Assembly: GCA_007449985.2 (NCBI GenBank)
Contig: VIIQ02000589.1
Span: forward strand, 124,001-188,000
DNA: 64,000 bases
Direction of reading: 5' to 3'
DNA from: Desmodesmus armatus
Taxonomy: Eukaryota > Chlorophyta > Chlorophyceae > Sphaeropleales > Scenedesmaceae
The notes beneath the pieces are model-generated. The model saw only the letters and a list, made by a program, of their open reading frames with translations, ran no database searches and had not been told where the DNA came from. Of the stretch, positions 30,793 through 44,800 are shown in pieces. Both the position numbers and the translations under genes were made by a program. Position 1 is the first letter of the stretch, and the number at the start of each line of letters is the position of its first letter.

Positions 30793-33700
30793 TCACCAGT
30801 GGATGCCTTGCAGCCTGCTGAGCATCTTCCCGCTGCCGTCCTTGATCTGCGTCAGCAGGGCCCGCTGCTGCTTCACAAGGTCTAACAGCACCAGCTGCAC
30901 AGACATACGCGGCTCCCAGCCAACTAGAGCCCTCACAGCTTCATTACTGCTTTCGTCAAACTCAGCCAGCAAGGAAGCAGCAGCTGCATCAGCAGGCCCC
31001 TGTAGCAGCCTCTGGGCTCCTTCCTGCAGCTCATGCAGTAGCGCCAGCAGTGATTGCTGGAGCTGGCCCAGGGCATGTGCTGCTGACTCAGCTTGTGGGG
31101 ATGGCTGGTCTGCAGCTGCTGCTTTGCCGCCCTTCTTCTTCTTGCCGTGCTTGAGTACCTTGTTCCAGCTCTGCAGCATCACACAACCGCATGTTCATTG
31201 CCATCCCAGCCGATGGATGCAACATGACTCCAGTGCAAATGGTCATGTGACATGCTATGCTTCTTTTCAGACCGTATGTCAACACACTACACACAACAAA
31301 CGGGATTGAGCTGCTTGTAGCTGGTTGGTGGCGGCTGCAATTCCATTATCAGCTTGTGTCCCTAAAGCCACAGGGTGTTGTGCAATGTAACCTCGCTCAT
31401 CCTGATCTGCAGCACCTTGAATAATACCTCTGGGTCCTCCGGTAACCATGCCAACAAAATCTCACTTCGCTCCGCACTGCTGCTCACCTCAAGGCACAGC
31501 TCCAGCCAGCAGCAGCTCTCACCCAGCAGCAGCGCAGCAGCTGACAGCACATGGCCCGGCAGTACACAGCCTTTGCAGGCAGCTGACGGCTGTAGCTGCT
31601 GCTGGAGGTACTGCTGCAGGCGGGACAGCCCTGCTGATAGCCTTGCAGTACAGCGTGGCACGTCACCTGCTGCACCTGCTGCACCTGCTGCTGTTGCTGC
31701 CACGTGACCATTTGCTGCATCGGGCTCCTGGGATGCAGCCATGTGCTCCTGCATCGTCAACAGAGCAGGCTGCAAGTGTCAATGTTTCAGCTGGTTGTGA
31801 CTGCAAGGCGTCAAGAAGCAACATGTGCGAAGTGAAGCACCGGTAGCAGACAGCAAACACATTGCTTGCAATAGCCAAGCGATGCGGCGAGTCACCTATT
31901 GCAGCGAATGTGATGCGCGGGCGCCCATGAATGATTGCATTCATCCACAACCCTTGACAGTAGACTGGGAGAAGGCTGACCACAGGGAAAACTGAAGGGC
32001 TGACTGGGTGCCATTTCACAGTATTGTAACAGCAGCAGTGTTGCTAGTGCAACTGTTTTCTGAATGTTGGATGAAGAGCAACTGAAAGGTCAGGCTTTGG
32101 ATTCCTCTCCCGCTCACTTGCAAGCTCCGTACCTGCAAGCTGTGCGCCAATGTGAACACAGCAGCATCCAGCAGCTGCATCTGCTGTGACAGCACCTGCC
32201 CACTGCTGCCTGCCTGCAACCCATCCCCAAATGTACTCTGCACTGCTCGGTCCAGCTCAGATGCACTGCTATAACCCTGGGCTGCTGCTAGCCGCTCAAG
32301 CAGCTGTGGCAATTGCTGTGTGCTACTGCTAGTACTGTTACTGCTGCATGCACCTAGTGCTGCATGCAGCAGATGCGGCAGCAGCCAGCGCTGCTGGGCT
32401 GCTGCTTTCGTAGCATCCCGCAGGGCTGCTGCTGCTGGAAGATCTGCCTCAGCTGCTGACACCTGCCGCCACCAACATGCAGCTGAGCTACTGCTGCCGC
32501 CATTGCTGCCGCTACTGCTGCCAGTGCTGTGCGAACCCATCCCCTGCTGCTGCTGCTCCCACCACGACAGCACCACCAGCTGCCTTGGCCCTTGGATGGG
32601 CGGTAACCAAGGGAGGCGTGTAGTGAGGTCGTCATTGAAGCGCATGCCACGCCAGTCGATGCTGTCAAGTTGCTCCAACGGCAGCGCCTGCACGGCCGCC
32701 GCTACAGCAGCAGCTGCTGACGCGCCAGCCTGCTGCCCACTGCCTGCTGCTGCTGTTGTGATGCTGAGCAGGGCCCGCTCTGCCCTGGCCAGTACGAAGC
32801 TGTGGGAGCGTTCCAGGCGCTCCTTGAAGCACACAAACTCAAGAACCTACAGGGAATACAGGGCAGTAGCTTGCCGGGTGATGACCTGCCAACGGGGTGT
32901 GTCTTGGAAGGCAGGATGCCCATACCCATTCAGGAAAGAGCGAAAATTTGTGCTCGCTGCCAAAACAATTTCCAGTTGGAGTATGTAACCCTCGGCCATG
33001 CAGGAAGGCAGCCAAAAAAAGGCAGCTAAGAAAAGCCGCGCAGCAATGCCCACAACCTGCTTTGGTGTGTGTGTGCACCAACCGCCCAACCACCACCCCA
33101 ATAACCCCAGTCACGCCCAGCCCTCCCAGCAACGCCCACCACCTACCTTTGTGTGTGTGCCATTCTTGTACGCCTGCATCAACGTATCCCCAGCATCCTC
33201 CAAGTGATCCTCAAACAGCGCACACATAGACCCCACCAACCCCTCCGACTGAACCCCAGCCCTCAGGCCCAGCAACAGCGGCAGCAGATGGTGGCTAGAC
33301 AGCGTGTCGTGCTGCACATGCTTCACATCCAGGCCACCAAAGTGCTGGGCCGCTGCTGCTGCATCACCCAACAGACCGTACAGCCCGGTGAGACCCAACC
33401 GTACTGGGGCACAGTAGGGACGGCCTTTCACTGCTGCCTCTAACACCAGCACGGCCTGTATAAGGTACCCTATGGAGGCACTGCTGCTGTTGCTGCTGCT
33501 GTTGGTGTCAGTGGTGGTGGCTGGGGTGTGTTGCTGCAGTTGTGCTGCTGCCACTAGTGCTGCAGCTGCCTGCCAGAGCAGCTCATCTGCTGGGCCGCGC
33601 TCCCGTTCGTCCAGCCCTTGGTAGAGGGGCAGGGCGGCGGCATACAGCTGCAGGAGTTGCTGGGCATGCTGGGCAGCTGCTGCTGGGGTGGAGAAGCTGG

Positions 33701-36700
33701 GCGCACCTAGGTCTGACTGGATCTGTGGCAGCAACAGCAACAGCAACAGTGCAGCGGCAGCAGTAGCAGCAGCAGCATCAGGTGAAGGAGGGAGAGAAGG
33801 CACTCAGATGGTTATCTAGGTGTGCGGCCTACCATGTCACATTCGCATTCACATTCCATCAACAGCCGCTCCTCATAACAGATATGTCTGGGTGTGCTGC
33901 AGCAGTACGTCAGCACAGCTGCAGACGTTGATGCCTTTGGACGCACACACTGTCGCCAGTGTGGCGGACAAGCAGACGTTTGCATACACCAATCACTGGT
34001 TTCTACAGCCGCTACAACCAACATCCCTTGTTGTGGCAGCACTGGTCAACACTGGTAGGCTGTGTGGTTGCTTCCTACCTGCCGAGCAGACATCTGGCGG
34101 CGCAGCAGATGCAGCAATGCCTTGTTACTGCTGCCCTGCTGTTGCTCCTGTTGCTGTTGCTTGAACTCTGCTGCTGCCTGTTCAGCCCTGAGCGCCAGGC
34201 TGCTGCTCAGCTGCTGCCGGCTGCTGCTGCCCAAGAGGCCCATGTAGCAGAACACATCCATCGCACAGCTCACAACGTGACCAAACCTGCAACCAGCCAA
34301 ACACAACGTTGACCTGTTAACTCCCACTCACCAGACTGAAAGACCCATCAGTACAAGAAAGGGTGAGAAGCACCATGGCCTTCAACCATTTCAGCTGTTT
34401 CACCCTCGCTGGCAAGGGTGGCTACTTGATATGGCGCTAGCAGCAGTGCCTGGCAACACAGCATCACCAGCCTGCATGCAAGAAGCCAACATGCCAGGCC
34501 ATCCTGCCACTCAGAATCCACACCAGCCTGCAGTATGCCACTAATTGTTTCAAACTGCTGCTGCATGTTGCTGCCGTCATACCCACCTGTCATGGTACAG
34601 CAGCAGTGCTTCCACCAGCTGCTGCTCATCAGACAGGCCCAGCTGCAGCTGCCGCTTTGCCAGCTCTACATGAGCGAGCGCTGGGCCCCTCAGCACAGCA
34701 GCACTAGCAACAGCAGGGCCGGCACTGCCTTCTGGCGAGCTGAGGCTGCTAATGACTGCTGCTGCCTTTGCTACCTGCTCCTGTAGGCTGCTCCCCTTGT
34801 CATCCTGGTCACCTGTTGAGGGAGCAGCAAGAAAAATGAGCATGAAGGGGTGGGCATTGAGGGCAGATGGTGCCTGCACACGAATTTGGCATGTAAGCGT
34901 CTCAGTGAGGCCAGGTGGGTGATGTACTAACGGCTGAAGTAAAAAAAGCCGGCAGGTGGCCAACTGGAGGCAACCGATTGTGACACACATGGTACTGCCA
35001 CAGAGCCAACAAGCCTCGCGGCTAGTCACACCCAGTAGTGTTCATATGCCCCTGTAGCACTGTGATGGCTCAGCTGAGGTTGTCAGCACTGCATGCCAGG
35101 CATATGTGTCTCGCTCAAGTTAAGACCCGAACATGAGTGCCAGTAGCGAACACCACATCACCCTCACACTCACCCACTCTCACAGCTGCCATCAACGCTG
35201 CCAGCCCTCCTGCCTGACACCCCGGCTGTGTGGACGCCTCCACACCCGTCACCATCTGTGCCACAGCTGTCAGCCCACATGCCGGCAGAGTGCTGGCTGT
35301 CCCTGGCAGCATACAGTCCAGGTACAGCAGCAGCACTGCCCAGTCATCCGGTTGCTCCTGCAGGGCTTGCTGATACAGCTGTGCTGCTGCCTGTAGGTCG
35401 CCTTTTGCATGCAGCAGCGCTGCCTCTGCCTCCCGGCGCTCTGCTGACAAAGAGAAGGAGGCGCCTAATGGACCCCTGACTGCGGCTATCGCTGTGTCGT
35501 ACTTGCCCTGCAAACACAACAGAGCCAAAAGGCAAAGTTGGCACACACAACCAGGCAACAGATGCACTACGCATCACCTGATCAGGATTCCAGCAACCAG
35601 AAGAGGCCATGTGGATAACTGAGGTGGTCAGAACAGTTTCTAAGCGAGTCCATCAAATGTGCTGCAATCCCCTCAGCAACCACTGTCCAACTGACCCCTG
35701 TGGCCTGATAGGGTCCTGGCACCACCTTGTGCATTGCATCAGTCCAATGCCGGCCCCATACTCTTTCATCGTTAGTCCCCTGCCCTCTCCTGCTGCTGTC
35801 CCAGCAGCAACGTTGCTTACTGTTACTGTTACTGTCACATGGTTCAGAGGCCGTGCCTGAACACCCATAAAGAGCCACCGAGGCTCAGGCTTACCTGTGC
35901 CTGCAGCAGCCCCTTACTCTATCTCCGCCAGTCCCCTGCCCCCTCCTGCTTGTGATGTGATGATACATAGTCGAGTTACCCTTCATCAATACTGCAACAT
36001 TGCTTACCTGTGCCTGCAGCAGCCCCAGGTACATCATGACAGACTCCCAGCTGTGCTGACCACCCTTGCCCAGCAACCGCGCTGCCATGGCCTCTGCTAG
36101 CGCCAGCAGCTTGTCCGCACCCAGGCCTACTGCTGCCGCTGCAGCTGGCTGCCCATTGCTGCTGCTGGTGCTGTTGGTGCTGCTGCTGGTGCTGCTTGCA
36201 TCAGCAGCGGCAGTCGTGGACAGGCGTGCCTGCACTGCTGCTGTGTGAGCCTGTAGGGCTAGGCTTGCCACCACCCACCACTGGTAGAGCTCACTAGGGT
36301 GCAGCTTGTTCAGCTTCATGGCTACCTGCTGCTGGGCTGGATAGGAGGAGGACCTGCAGGAGAACAGGTGGGCACATGTACATGTATGAAGAGCTTTACT
36401 TAGTTACATCGACAGCAGTGCGGTCAGCTTGGTGGAACAACTGATGAAGGAGGAAGCACCTCAAGGACTGGCACGTGTGCTAGGCACCTTTGAGACAGCA
36501 GACAGGCAGTGTTTGCTGTCACATCTGGAGGGAGGGAGGGTGGTAATGCACTGATGCAGTGCACCAGGGCTGAAAGAGGCAAGACAGGCTGCAAGACCAA
36601 GGTACGCATGGTGAATGTACTGCAGCATGAGGGTTGCTTCATCCCAAGAAAGGCTGCTGCTGCATGTCGGCGGCATAATGCAGTGCACGTCGGAGAACGG

Positions 36701-37430
36701 AAAGCCCTCCTACGTGAGAGTGTGGTGGGTTGGAGTGCTTGCCATTGCTGCTGCTGCTGCCACCGCGGTGGTACTTGCTGCAGGGTGAGTTACACCTGAA
36801 CTCACCTCACGTGGCACGCAAACAAGCCTTGCAGAAGTTCCTCGTTGTTTGGCTGTTTGCTGCAAGCTGCCTCATACGCTGATAGCACATCTGCTGCCCT
36901 CCTTGCTGGCTTGAGCACCAGCAGCAGCATGTTGAGCACATGATCATCTGGTGGAGCGGCTGCCAGCACTTCTTGCGCAACCTGCAATAAATAGAGCAGC
37001 ACTGAAGGGTTCGGAGCCTGAACTCATACACACAATCCTATTCACGTCTTTTATGCAGCGAGGTCGTCTGCGAAGTTGGCTGTAGATGAACTGGTTGGTT
37101 AGCAACACTCATGAGGAGCACTGCAGGCCCGCAGCCGCTGCCCCACCCTGCTCACACCTGCAAGGCCTCATCTCGCTTCCCGCTCCTTTCCAGCGCTACT
37201 GCCTTAAGTGACTTGAAGGTCCAGCAGTCTGGGTACTTTTGCAGGCCAGCATTGCAGAGCTTGATTGCACCCTGCCCCAGACAAGGCAGCACAGTGAAGT
37301 TAGCAACTGCACTGGTGCACAGGCTGAGAGTCATGACGGGTTCAGGCTAACAGCGTACCTTGTAACTTCGTTGATCAAAAGAGTCATAAACAGCCGTCAA
37401 CCGCTTCTGGAGGGCGTCGTTGTGAGCCAT
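30793..37430 (-). CDS. NAA25: N-terminal acetyltransferase B auxiliary subunit NAA25 (MDM20)
   Basis: Auxiliary, ribosome-anchoring subunit of NatB, which acetylates Met-Asp/Glu/Asn/Gln N-termini in the cytosol with catalytic NAA20. Eleven exons (37359-37430, 37158-37271, 36806-36981, 36008-36353, 35174-35507, 34587-34812, 34079-34286, 33147-33722, 32133-32846, 31392-31769, 30793-31170), all in phase, give 1173 aa, a little longer than the ~970 of animal NAA25 because of Ser/Ala/Gln inserts. The N-terminus is diagnostic: LQKRLTAVYDSFDQRSYK, IKLCNAGLQKYPDCWTFKSL, KAVALERSGKRDEALQVAQE (TPR), then LHPSELYQWWVVASLALQA, KYDTAIAAVRG, LYQQALQEQPDDWAVLLLYL. The C-terminal half keeps LDVKHVQHDTLSSHHLLPLL, HTKVLEFVCFKERLERSHSF and WNKVLKHGKKKKGGK. 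Some donors (GTTACA after exon 10) are weak. Confidence 0.9.
35750..36030. repeat. Local duplication in NAA25 intron 4 with a duplicated exon end
   Basis: The sequence GCTTACCTGTGCCTGCAGCAGCCCC, which is the end of exon 4 plus its donor (36003 onward), also occurs at about 35890 inside the intron. A second shared block (TACTCT...AGTCCCCTGCCC.CTCCTGCT) is at about 35758 and 35914. The intron therefore carries a decoy donor. Confidence 0.7.
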
Positions 37431-37908
37431 AGTCAATGCGGGCCAAGGCGGGCGCTAGATCAACTGCATTCAAGGCATCCAATCAGGCGCACGACATCCT
37501 CTACTTCGAAACCGTAACCTTGCTCAAAATTTCATGGATCAGATCAACTTAGTGTGCTGCTACGGTACTGCATGACTCAACAGAGTGTTAGTGACAAGAC
37601 TCTGAAGGAACTTGCAGAGCACACCCCTATACGTACTAACAGCGGCAGTGTTTCTGTTTGTCTCTCTGTCGTGTCAGTGGCCAATGCATGCTGACAGGAT
37701 GGATCCACCACACCAGGCCAAACAGGTCCGCTGCTACACCTGCAGTGTCACTGGCATGCATCAGCACTTGTGACGCCCCAAGCCTGCCTGCGAAGTACAC
37801 TTGTACCCATACACATACGTAATGCACATGCATGCAAGGAGCGTGCTGCAGACATGGTAAAAGACGTGGCTTGTTGTGCTGTTGTGCTGTTGTGTGCACT
37901 CCCTGTAG

Positions 37909-40900
37909 CTGGTGTGTCAGTACCTGGACCTGGAGGACCTGCGATCAGCACGGCTGGCGAGCCAGGACTGGTGCAGGGCAGCATCACTCGCCATCACAAC
38001 AGTAGCGGTGGAATATGTGTTGCCGGTCCATCGCCTGCAGCACATAGTGATGCAGCAAGTCCTGTCTGCCTTCCCCAGTACTGTGTGCATCGTCATATGT
38101 CACAACCATAAGGTCAGCTTTCCCAGCTCAGACTTCACAGTGCCTTTCAGAGGCCTGCAGCAGCAGCACCCTGACAACAGGCTCAGGCAGGTTCCGAACT
38201 CAGCGACTCCACAGTGGAGTGAGAGGGCGTTTGCCATGCTAGTCGCCGACAGCCGACCACAGGAGGCTTCCTCAAGCCGTTGGGAGCCAGGTAGCTGGCA
38301 GTTGATTCTCAAGCCCTTGCCAAGCGGGCGCCTTCCAGCTCACAGTGATGGCCATGACGTCATGTGTTTCAGTCATGCGGGCAGTACAGTCACCAGCTTG
38401 CTGCTCCATGAGGCTGCACACCTGTCTAGCAAGGAGGTGAGCTTGCACGGACGCATGCTTAGGTTTTGTGAGCAGCACAACCTGCCAGCTGCCTCGACCC
38501 ATTCAGACCTGCAGACATCAAGTGTTGCTGTAGTCAGTAGTCAGGCACAGGAGTGCTGTGCGCATGCTTGCGCAAGCTTGGCACTGTCAACAACTGCAGC
38601 CTGGTTCAGCTTCGACAGGTGGTTCACCCCCTCTGTTTTTATGCATTCTGTGTAAATGATTCCTCGTGAGCACACATCTCGCTGGCTAGCGTGGACGATG
38701 GGACTGTGTCACCAGTCAATGTATTGTTCTGTGCTGCATTGTCTGTACTGTACTGTGTTGACCTTGTAGGTGAAAAGGTGGGGCAGCTGGTTTCCTGCAG
38801 CCACCCACCTGCATGCAGGCCTGGGGCATCCCATCCAGCACGGAACCAAGGGTGGCCTGCTTGGCATGGGGGTGTTCCAGGACCTTGTGGAACTATATCT
38901 ACACAGCTCTGCTGGTGTGCCGATCAGGTAAATCGTCTTTTCGCGTTTTGTGTGCGCTCGTGTGGCCGCAACTGACAGGCTGGTTCTTGAGCCTAAGCGT
39001 AGGGTGTGTGATGGCTGCATTGGGTACACAGCATGGTCTAGCCTTAGCCCAGAAAGTTGACCAGGGAGACATGCTAGCCGACTCACACACCTCACTGCGC
39101 ATGTATGCCTAAATCCCTACCTTGCAGGTTGCATGAGGATGACTTGCAGCTGCCACTACTCCAGCACCTCGAGTTGTGTGGCAACCTTACCCTAAGTCTT
39201 GGAGGCGGCCTGGCTTCTTCACAGCTCACCAGCCTGACCCTGCAGCAGTCACTGACACAAACCGAGATGCAGGAGCTGCTGGATAGCCAGCCTTGTCTAC
39301 AGCAGCTGGCAGTGCTGGCTGTGGAGCCGGAGAGTGCCCCAGTCTTCGAGGTACACATATCTTCCACACTCCGTTCTGAGTGGGTTGGTGAATGTTCCCT
39401 TCCCTATGGTGTGCCTGGGCTTTGGCCTTGGCCTTGGCCTTGCACATGCTGGGCGACACTGTTTGGTGCTCACCGTGGGTACGCCTGAGGCTGTAAATGT
39501 CAGGCAGTGCACCGTGTATGCATTGCACCTACATGTTGCAAGTTGGGGTCTGCTGACAGCGCATGGTGACATTTGGGCAAATTGGGCGGTCTCTACAGCT
39601 TCAAAGTCCTGACTGACATGCGCATTGTTGGACCGCGCTACTTGGCACTTACTTCCTGCAGGTGCTCAAGTGGGCGTGCAGTGTGAGGGTCGTGCAGTCG
39701 CTGCAAGGCCTGGTGGAGTGGATGACAGGGGATCCTGCTGTTGATCAGCAGCTACTGTTTGGGCCAGGTGCTCTCGGCTTGGTTGATGCAAAGTCAGCCC
39801 TGGACTACGTGCTCACACCACCCTGGTAAGCTGCGGACACGGCGCTATGCCATCAGCTGTTTACAAGTGTCAGCGGCAACAGCTTGAAGCTGTTACATTT
39901 ACTCGCAACCATTGCATCCGTCAGCGGCTTGCGCTTGCTGTCAGGCACCGAGTGTTGGGGTCGGAAGTCAGGTGCAGCATTCGTTACCGCTGCGTGCCAA
40001 CGCTGAGCCACCGGCAGCTTGTCTTCAACAGCGTCACAGCCACATTTACATATTGTTTGATCAAGACATCATGTGGTCACACTGCCCGCCAAACCTTCTA
40101 CCACTGAATGTCAGCGCCTGGCTCACCTGCGTCTCCTGCTTATGTGCAGGGTGAAGACTGCAGAGGGCCTTGCAGAGGCCATGCTGCCGCTGCCCACAGC
40201 CATTCCAGCGTGCAGCACAGCTTCCTCAGCAGCAGCAGCAGCAGCATCAGTACCAGCAGGGCTGGCCATCACCACGCAGCACCCAGCTGTGCCCTCAGCA
40301 AACCATACCCCAGATCAAGTCCTGGGGCCCCCAGTGACGCTCACAGCTACTCAGCATGACCTCCTGACACCTGCAGAAGCAGGTGCAGCTGTGCAGTCAG
40401 GGGAACTGGTGCAGCAGCGCCGCCTGCAGCATCTACTGGTGTCGTGTGGCTGCTTTGTTGACCTGCAGCCGCTGCTGCAGCTGTGTGGCCCTGAGCGGCT
40501 GACACTTGCCACACTGCCTGCCATCACAGACGCCCTTCATAGGGCTGGATGGTTGGGCAAGTACGTGGCACACATCGCCATGGCATACCTGGCAGGGGCC
40601 ATCCCTGCACCGCTGCGCATGAAGCTCCCTGTGGGCGCCTCTCTGCAGGAGCTGCATATCGACACCTCACGAACAGCCGCAGGCATAGAAGTGGATGACA
40701 GCGCGCTGCTTGCAATCACCAGCAGCTGCAGGCAGCTGCATGTACTGCGGATCAAGGCGCGGCTGGGCTTTGGGCATGATGCAGGGACGACACTGCGGGG
40801 GCTACAGGACTTACGGGAGTTGCTGCTCTGGGATACGCGGTGGCAGACTGTGCAGTTCCTGCTGCGGGTGGCAGCGGATGCTTTGCAGGCGGACACCTGG

Positions 40901-41668
40901 CCTGAGATGCGGCACGCTATGCAGCGGCTGCTCCGGCGGTTGTACTACTGTGTTACGTGTGGAGGGTTTGCTGTGGAAGCTGTGCTGAGGGGTCGCCGGG
41001 TGCTATGTACCTTGGCTTGGGTGGGCATTGCTGCCTTGGCGCTGCCTGTTTCAACAGCAGCAACGACTGCAGCCATGCCAGTGCATGAGATGCAGGCAGC
41101 ACGGCTGTGTGCTGCGGCACTACGCACAGCACGCAGGCAGCCGTTTGCGGTTCGGCCGTGCTGGCTGCCGGCTAGCTTGCGGCTGCTGCAGCTGCACGAT
41201 GCAACTCTGAGCTGCCACAGGCACTGCTCAGGGTGTTCATGCTTGCCTTTGCACAGCAGCAGCGTGCCTGGGCAAGCAGTGCAGCAGTTGCAGGTTGTGC
41301 AGCTGCAGATCCAGGAGGACATATCTGGGATCAGGTGCTGCCACGATTGCAGCAGCAGGGAGGGCAGCAACAGCAGCAGCAGTGCTGCAGAATTGCTGGC
41401 GGCTGTGAGGCGGGAGATCAGGGCAGGGAGGAAGGAGGGGCTGTATCCGACCATGTGGGGTGTGGTTGGCAAGCTGTTGATGGGACCGGTGTTCCCGTTT
41501 GCAGTCACTGTGGCGGCACGTGCAGGCATTCTGTGGCTGCTCAGGGGCAACTCTCAGCACGTGCGGCTCAGGAGGTTCATTCGCAGCGGCAGCAGCAGGG
41601 GTGGCCACCAGGGCCTGACGAGGGAGCAGTTCTGGGCTGTGCTGGCTGCCTTGGGAATGGGCGTGTGA
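37909..41668 (+). CDS. F-box-like protein with C-terminal leucine-rich region (N-terminal exon not located)
   Basis: Exons 37909-38436, 38770-38927, 39128-39350, 39662-39825 and 40150-41668 join in phase to 863 aa plus an unplaced first exon. It opens at a CTGTAG acceptor with LVCQYLDLEDLRSARLASQ, DWCRAAS, the second half of an F-box. LRR-type segments follow: GVFQDLVELYLHSS, LHEDDLQLPLLQHLELCGNL, SSQLTSLTLQQSLTQ, PCLQQLAVLAVEP, LAITSSCRQLHVLRIKARLG and LQDLRELLLWDTRWQTVQFL. The long last exon adds Ala/Ser-rich linkers and ends GLTREQFWAVLAALGMGV. F-box proteins usually hold substrates for SCF ubiquitin ligases; the target is unknown. It runs head to head with NAA25 and tail to tail with CLN3 (185 bp between stops). 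Confidence 0.65.
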
Positions 41669-41853
41669 CAAGCACGGCCTTGATTTCAGCAGCAGCTGGG
41701 GCTGTTGCTCGTGTCATGATGAGTCTGCTCTCATCCTTGGCGACACAACTCTGTTCGGTTGCAGTAGCGGATTTGTCAGAGAGGCTTGACAGCCCATTTT
41801 GTGCTGATTTGGGAGCCTAAGACGGGTTGCATGTGGCTGCCATGTGACATTTG

Positions 41854-44800
41854 TTACATCCCTAGGGCCTCACATTTGTAGGCAGCACCGGTCAAACCCT
41901 GCAGCTTGAACAGACAGCCCTGGATGAAGATAGCTGTGATGTCAGCTGCTGCAATTCCAAAGCTGTCGGCAACACATGCTGCTGACAAGGAAAACTCCCG
42001 CAAGTGCGGCTCCACTTCATGCGTCAACAAAGTGAAGGAGTTGACATACACCGCACCACCCAGCAGCCCCGCTGTAAAACACAAGCACAGCAACCACCAG
42101 TTCCACCACACATGTACAACAGCATCAACTGCAAAGAACACTAGCAAGACACACTGCAGTACTGGCATGATCCATAAGACCACACGGTTGGCCTGGAAAA
42201 GCATGCCTGAGGAGCGTGATATACAAACACCTGCAAGCAGACACATGCAATGGCAGCTGTGTTGGCGACCAACACACTGGTGAATGCGTGTGTGCAGTGA
42301 CAGGTGGCTTGATGGCAGGTCGGTGCTCAAGGGGCTGCTACCACAGCTGCTGACTGGAGCCATGCAGCACACTGGTTCATTTGCTTTTGACATCCATGCA
42401 CACGATGCTGGCCTGTTGCCACTGGCTACATCAGCCACATGCAATGAAAAAATCCTGAACAGCATGGGTTCATGCTGGCAGCTACAGACACAGAGCGACT
42501 TGTCGTCATCCCACAATCTGACAACCGCACCACCTAGAACTGCATGCGGGGCGGCTATCTCAGCTCCTTCCCAGCTTTGCCCATTCCAGCCAACAAGCCC
42601 ACCCACCTGCTTGGTACAGCCAGTTGGAGTATATGTAGAACATCTGGCGAGCTTGTGGCGAGGTCACGGGGAAGCCTGCACCACCACAACCACAGCAACA
42701 GCCTCTGGTCAACACAAGGCAGCGGGACTACTACCAGTACTGCCAGACGGATGTACCTACAAAGGCTGTAGCACATCGTTCAAACAGTACTTGCATCTGC
42801 ACTGGACACGGCAAGTACAATCTGCATAGGGTACAGAGAGAGCTTGTAGCACTGCTGTCTGTGGTGCATCAGGACTGCCAGCAGCTCTGTTAGTTGACTC
42901 ACCGACAGCAGTCCAAGTGCCACTCTGCATGGCATACTGCAACAACATTCAGAACACAATCATATTAGCTCAGGTAGCAGGGTGCAGCTGGAAAGAACAG
43001 ATGCGCCCAATCTACATGCACAAGCAAGAGCACACGATCTTTGAGCAGGCAACAGAGCACCAGCCTCGGCACGACACCACAAAGTGTTAGCAGACGCACG
43101 ATGCCTCACCTCTGCAAAGTAGACAACAAACAGCGGCACCATGTAGGGCCACAGCGCACACGTGGCCCTCAACCGCTGCAGGGCCGTCATGTGCTGGGCC
43201 CCCACCCCACAACCCTCCTCGCCCGCCCCGCTGCTGCATCTCCGGGCCCTCCCACACGCTGGCACAATTCTGTCTTGCGCCACCCCTTCATCTGTACCCA
43301 CTGCTTGATACGCAGCAGGGCTCCTGCTGCTGTTGGCAGCTGACACGTGCACAACAACCGACCGGTCGTGCCGTTGGCCTGCTGGCTGGCTAACCTGCTT
43401 GCTGCTGTAGCGTCTGACAGCCACCTGATCAACCGGGCTGTTGCGGTGCTGACTGACGCACTGCTGTCCTGCACCTGTTGCTTGGTTCAGTTGCCGTTGC
43501 TGCTGCTGCTGGTGAGGTTGCGGCTGCATGGTATGCAAGGGCTCCTGCTCCTGCCCCTGCTGCTGTTGTGTGGCTGTGTCAGGTGCTGAGGACGCTGGGC
43601 TGCTGAGCTCAACCTCTGGGGTGGTTCCTCGGCTGGTAGAGCTGCTCATGCTACTGCCAGGGCTGAGGAGAGCCTCCCTGCCATCATCTGCAGCAACAGC
43701 ACCAATACTGACAGCATCAGCATTAATGAAAGCAGGCACGTCCTGCTAGTCATACTCACAGACCTCTTCTATAGCATCTTCACCCTCACATGTCTGCTGC
43801 AAGCCCATTTGCACGCATTGAACCCATCCAGCACCACTAATTCACAAACCAGACTACTACCAGCATGGTCAGGTGCTCACCGGCAGCTGTAGGAACTGCG
43901 CTGTACTGGGCAGCTGCGCTGCTACTGCTGATGTTATGTGACTTGCTGCTCAGCCGCATCAAGGAGTGAAACACCACCAGCCATATTGCAGGCATCCCTG
44001 TGGCTAGGAGCAGTGTGAGGGTGTAGGACAGCTGCAGCCAGTAGTGCAGGACAGCCACCCAGGCATAGCCCATGATGCCTGCAGGCACACACAGGAGCGA
44101 GTGTGTCACGCGTTGCAGTGCAGGTGCATGTTGGGTCACTTTGACCACACAAGAGAGCCCGTGCATGTGCACTGCCATCATCATGAGGCTGTCGTTCTGC
44201 ATCTGCGCATGCAATGCTTGGTTTGCATGCATGACGGTTCGGACGGCCGCCAGACAGAGTGTAGCGCACTGAGCCAATGGTTTATGTGCTGCAGCGGTTG
44301 CCTGCCCGATCAACACCACTGCTTCCTTACTGCTGCCACACAGATACCCCCCCCCCCCAAAAGGGTACCAGCCAAGCCGTCCCTCACCTGCAAAGCCAGT
44401 GCCGCTGGACCAAGCAGTGAGTGACAGCTGGCTGGGGTGCAGTGCGCACAGGCCCAGCGCAGACGCCTCACCCAACCCTCCTTGCACAGCAACCAGCGCC
44501 ACACCCAGCAACTGGTAGTCGATAGGTGGGTGGATTGCGCAACGGGCAGGTGGGACAAACAACAAGGAGACACACAGGGCATGGCTCAGTGCTGTGGCTG
44601 GCATGGGGTGCCTAGTGATAGCAGTGGCTCTGATGCTGCAGCAGTGCAGTGGGGTGCACTGTTCCTTGACGCATGGGGCGGTGCGACACACCACCACCCC
44701 TTGCAATGAACAGCTACAGTTCCCTGCCAGGCCCTGCACACAAGATCCAACCAGCATGGTGACCATGTATCTGCTGGTTGCAAGTCAGGTAAGGATAAGG

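Noticed and set aside
32320..32988. 222-codon open frame on the + strand
   Set aside because: Antisense of an NAA25 exon; Cys/Ser/Leu-rich product typical of CTG repeats.
39414..39442. GGCCTT hexanucleotide repeat
   Set aside because: Short microsatellite in an intron; nothing further to support.
44349..44359. C-run of about eleven bases
   Set aside because: Simple homopolymer inside a CLN3 intron, probably of uncertain length in the assembly.
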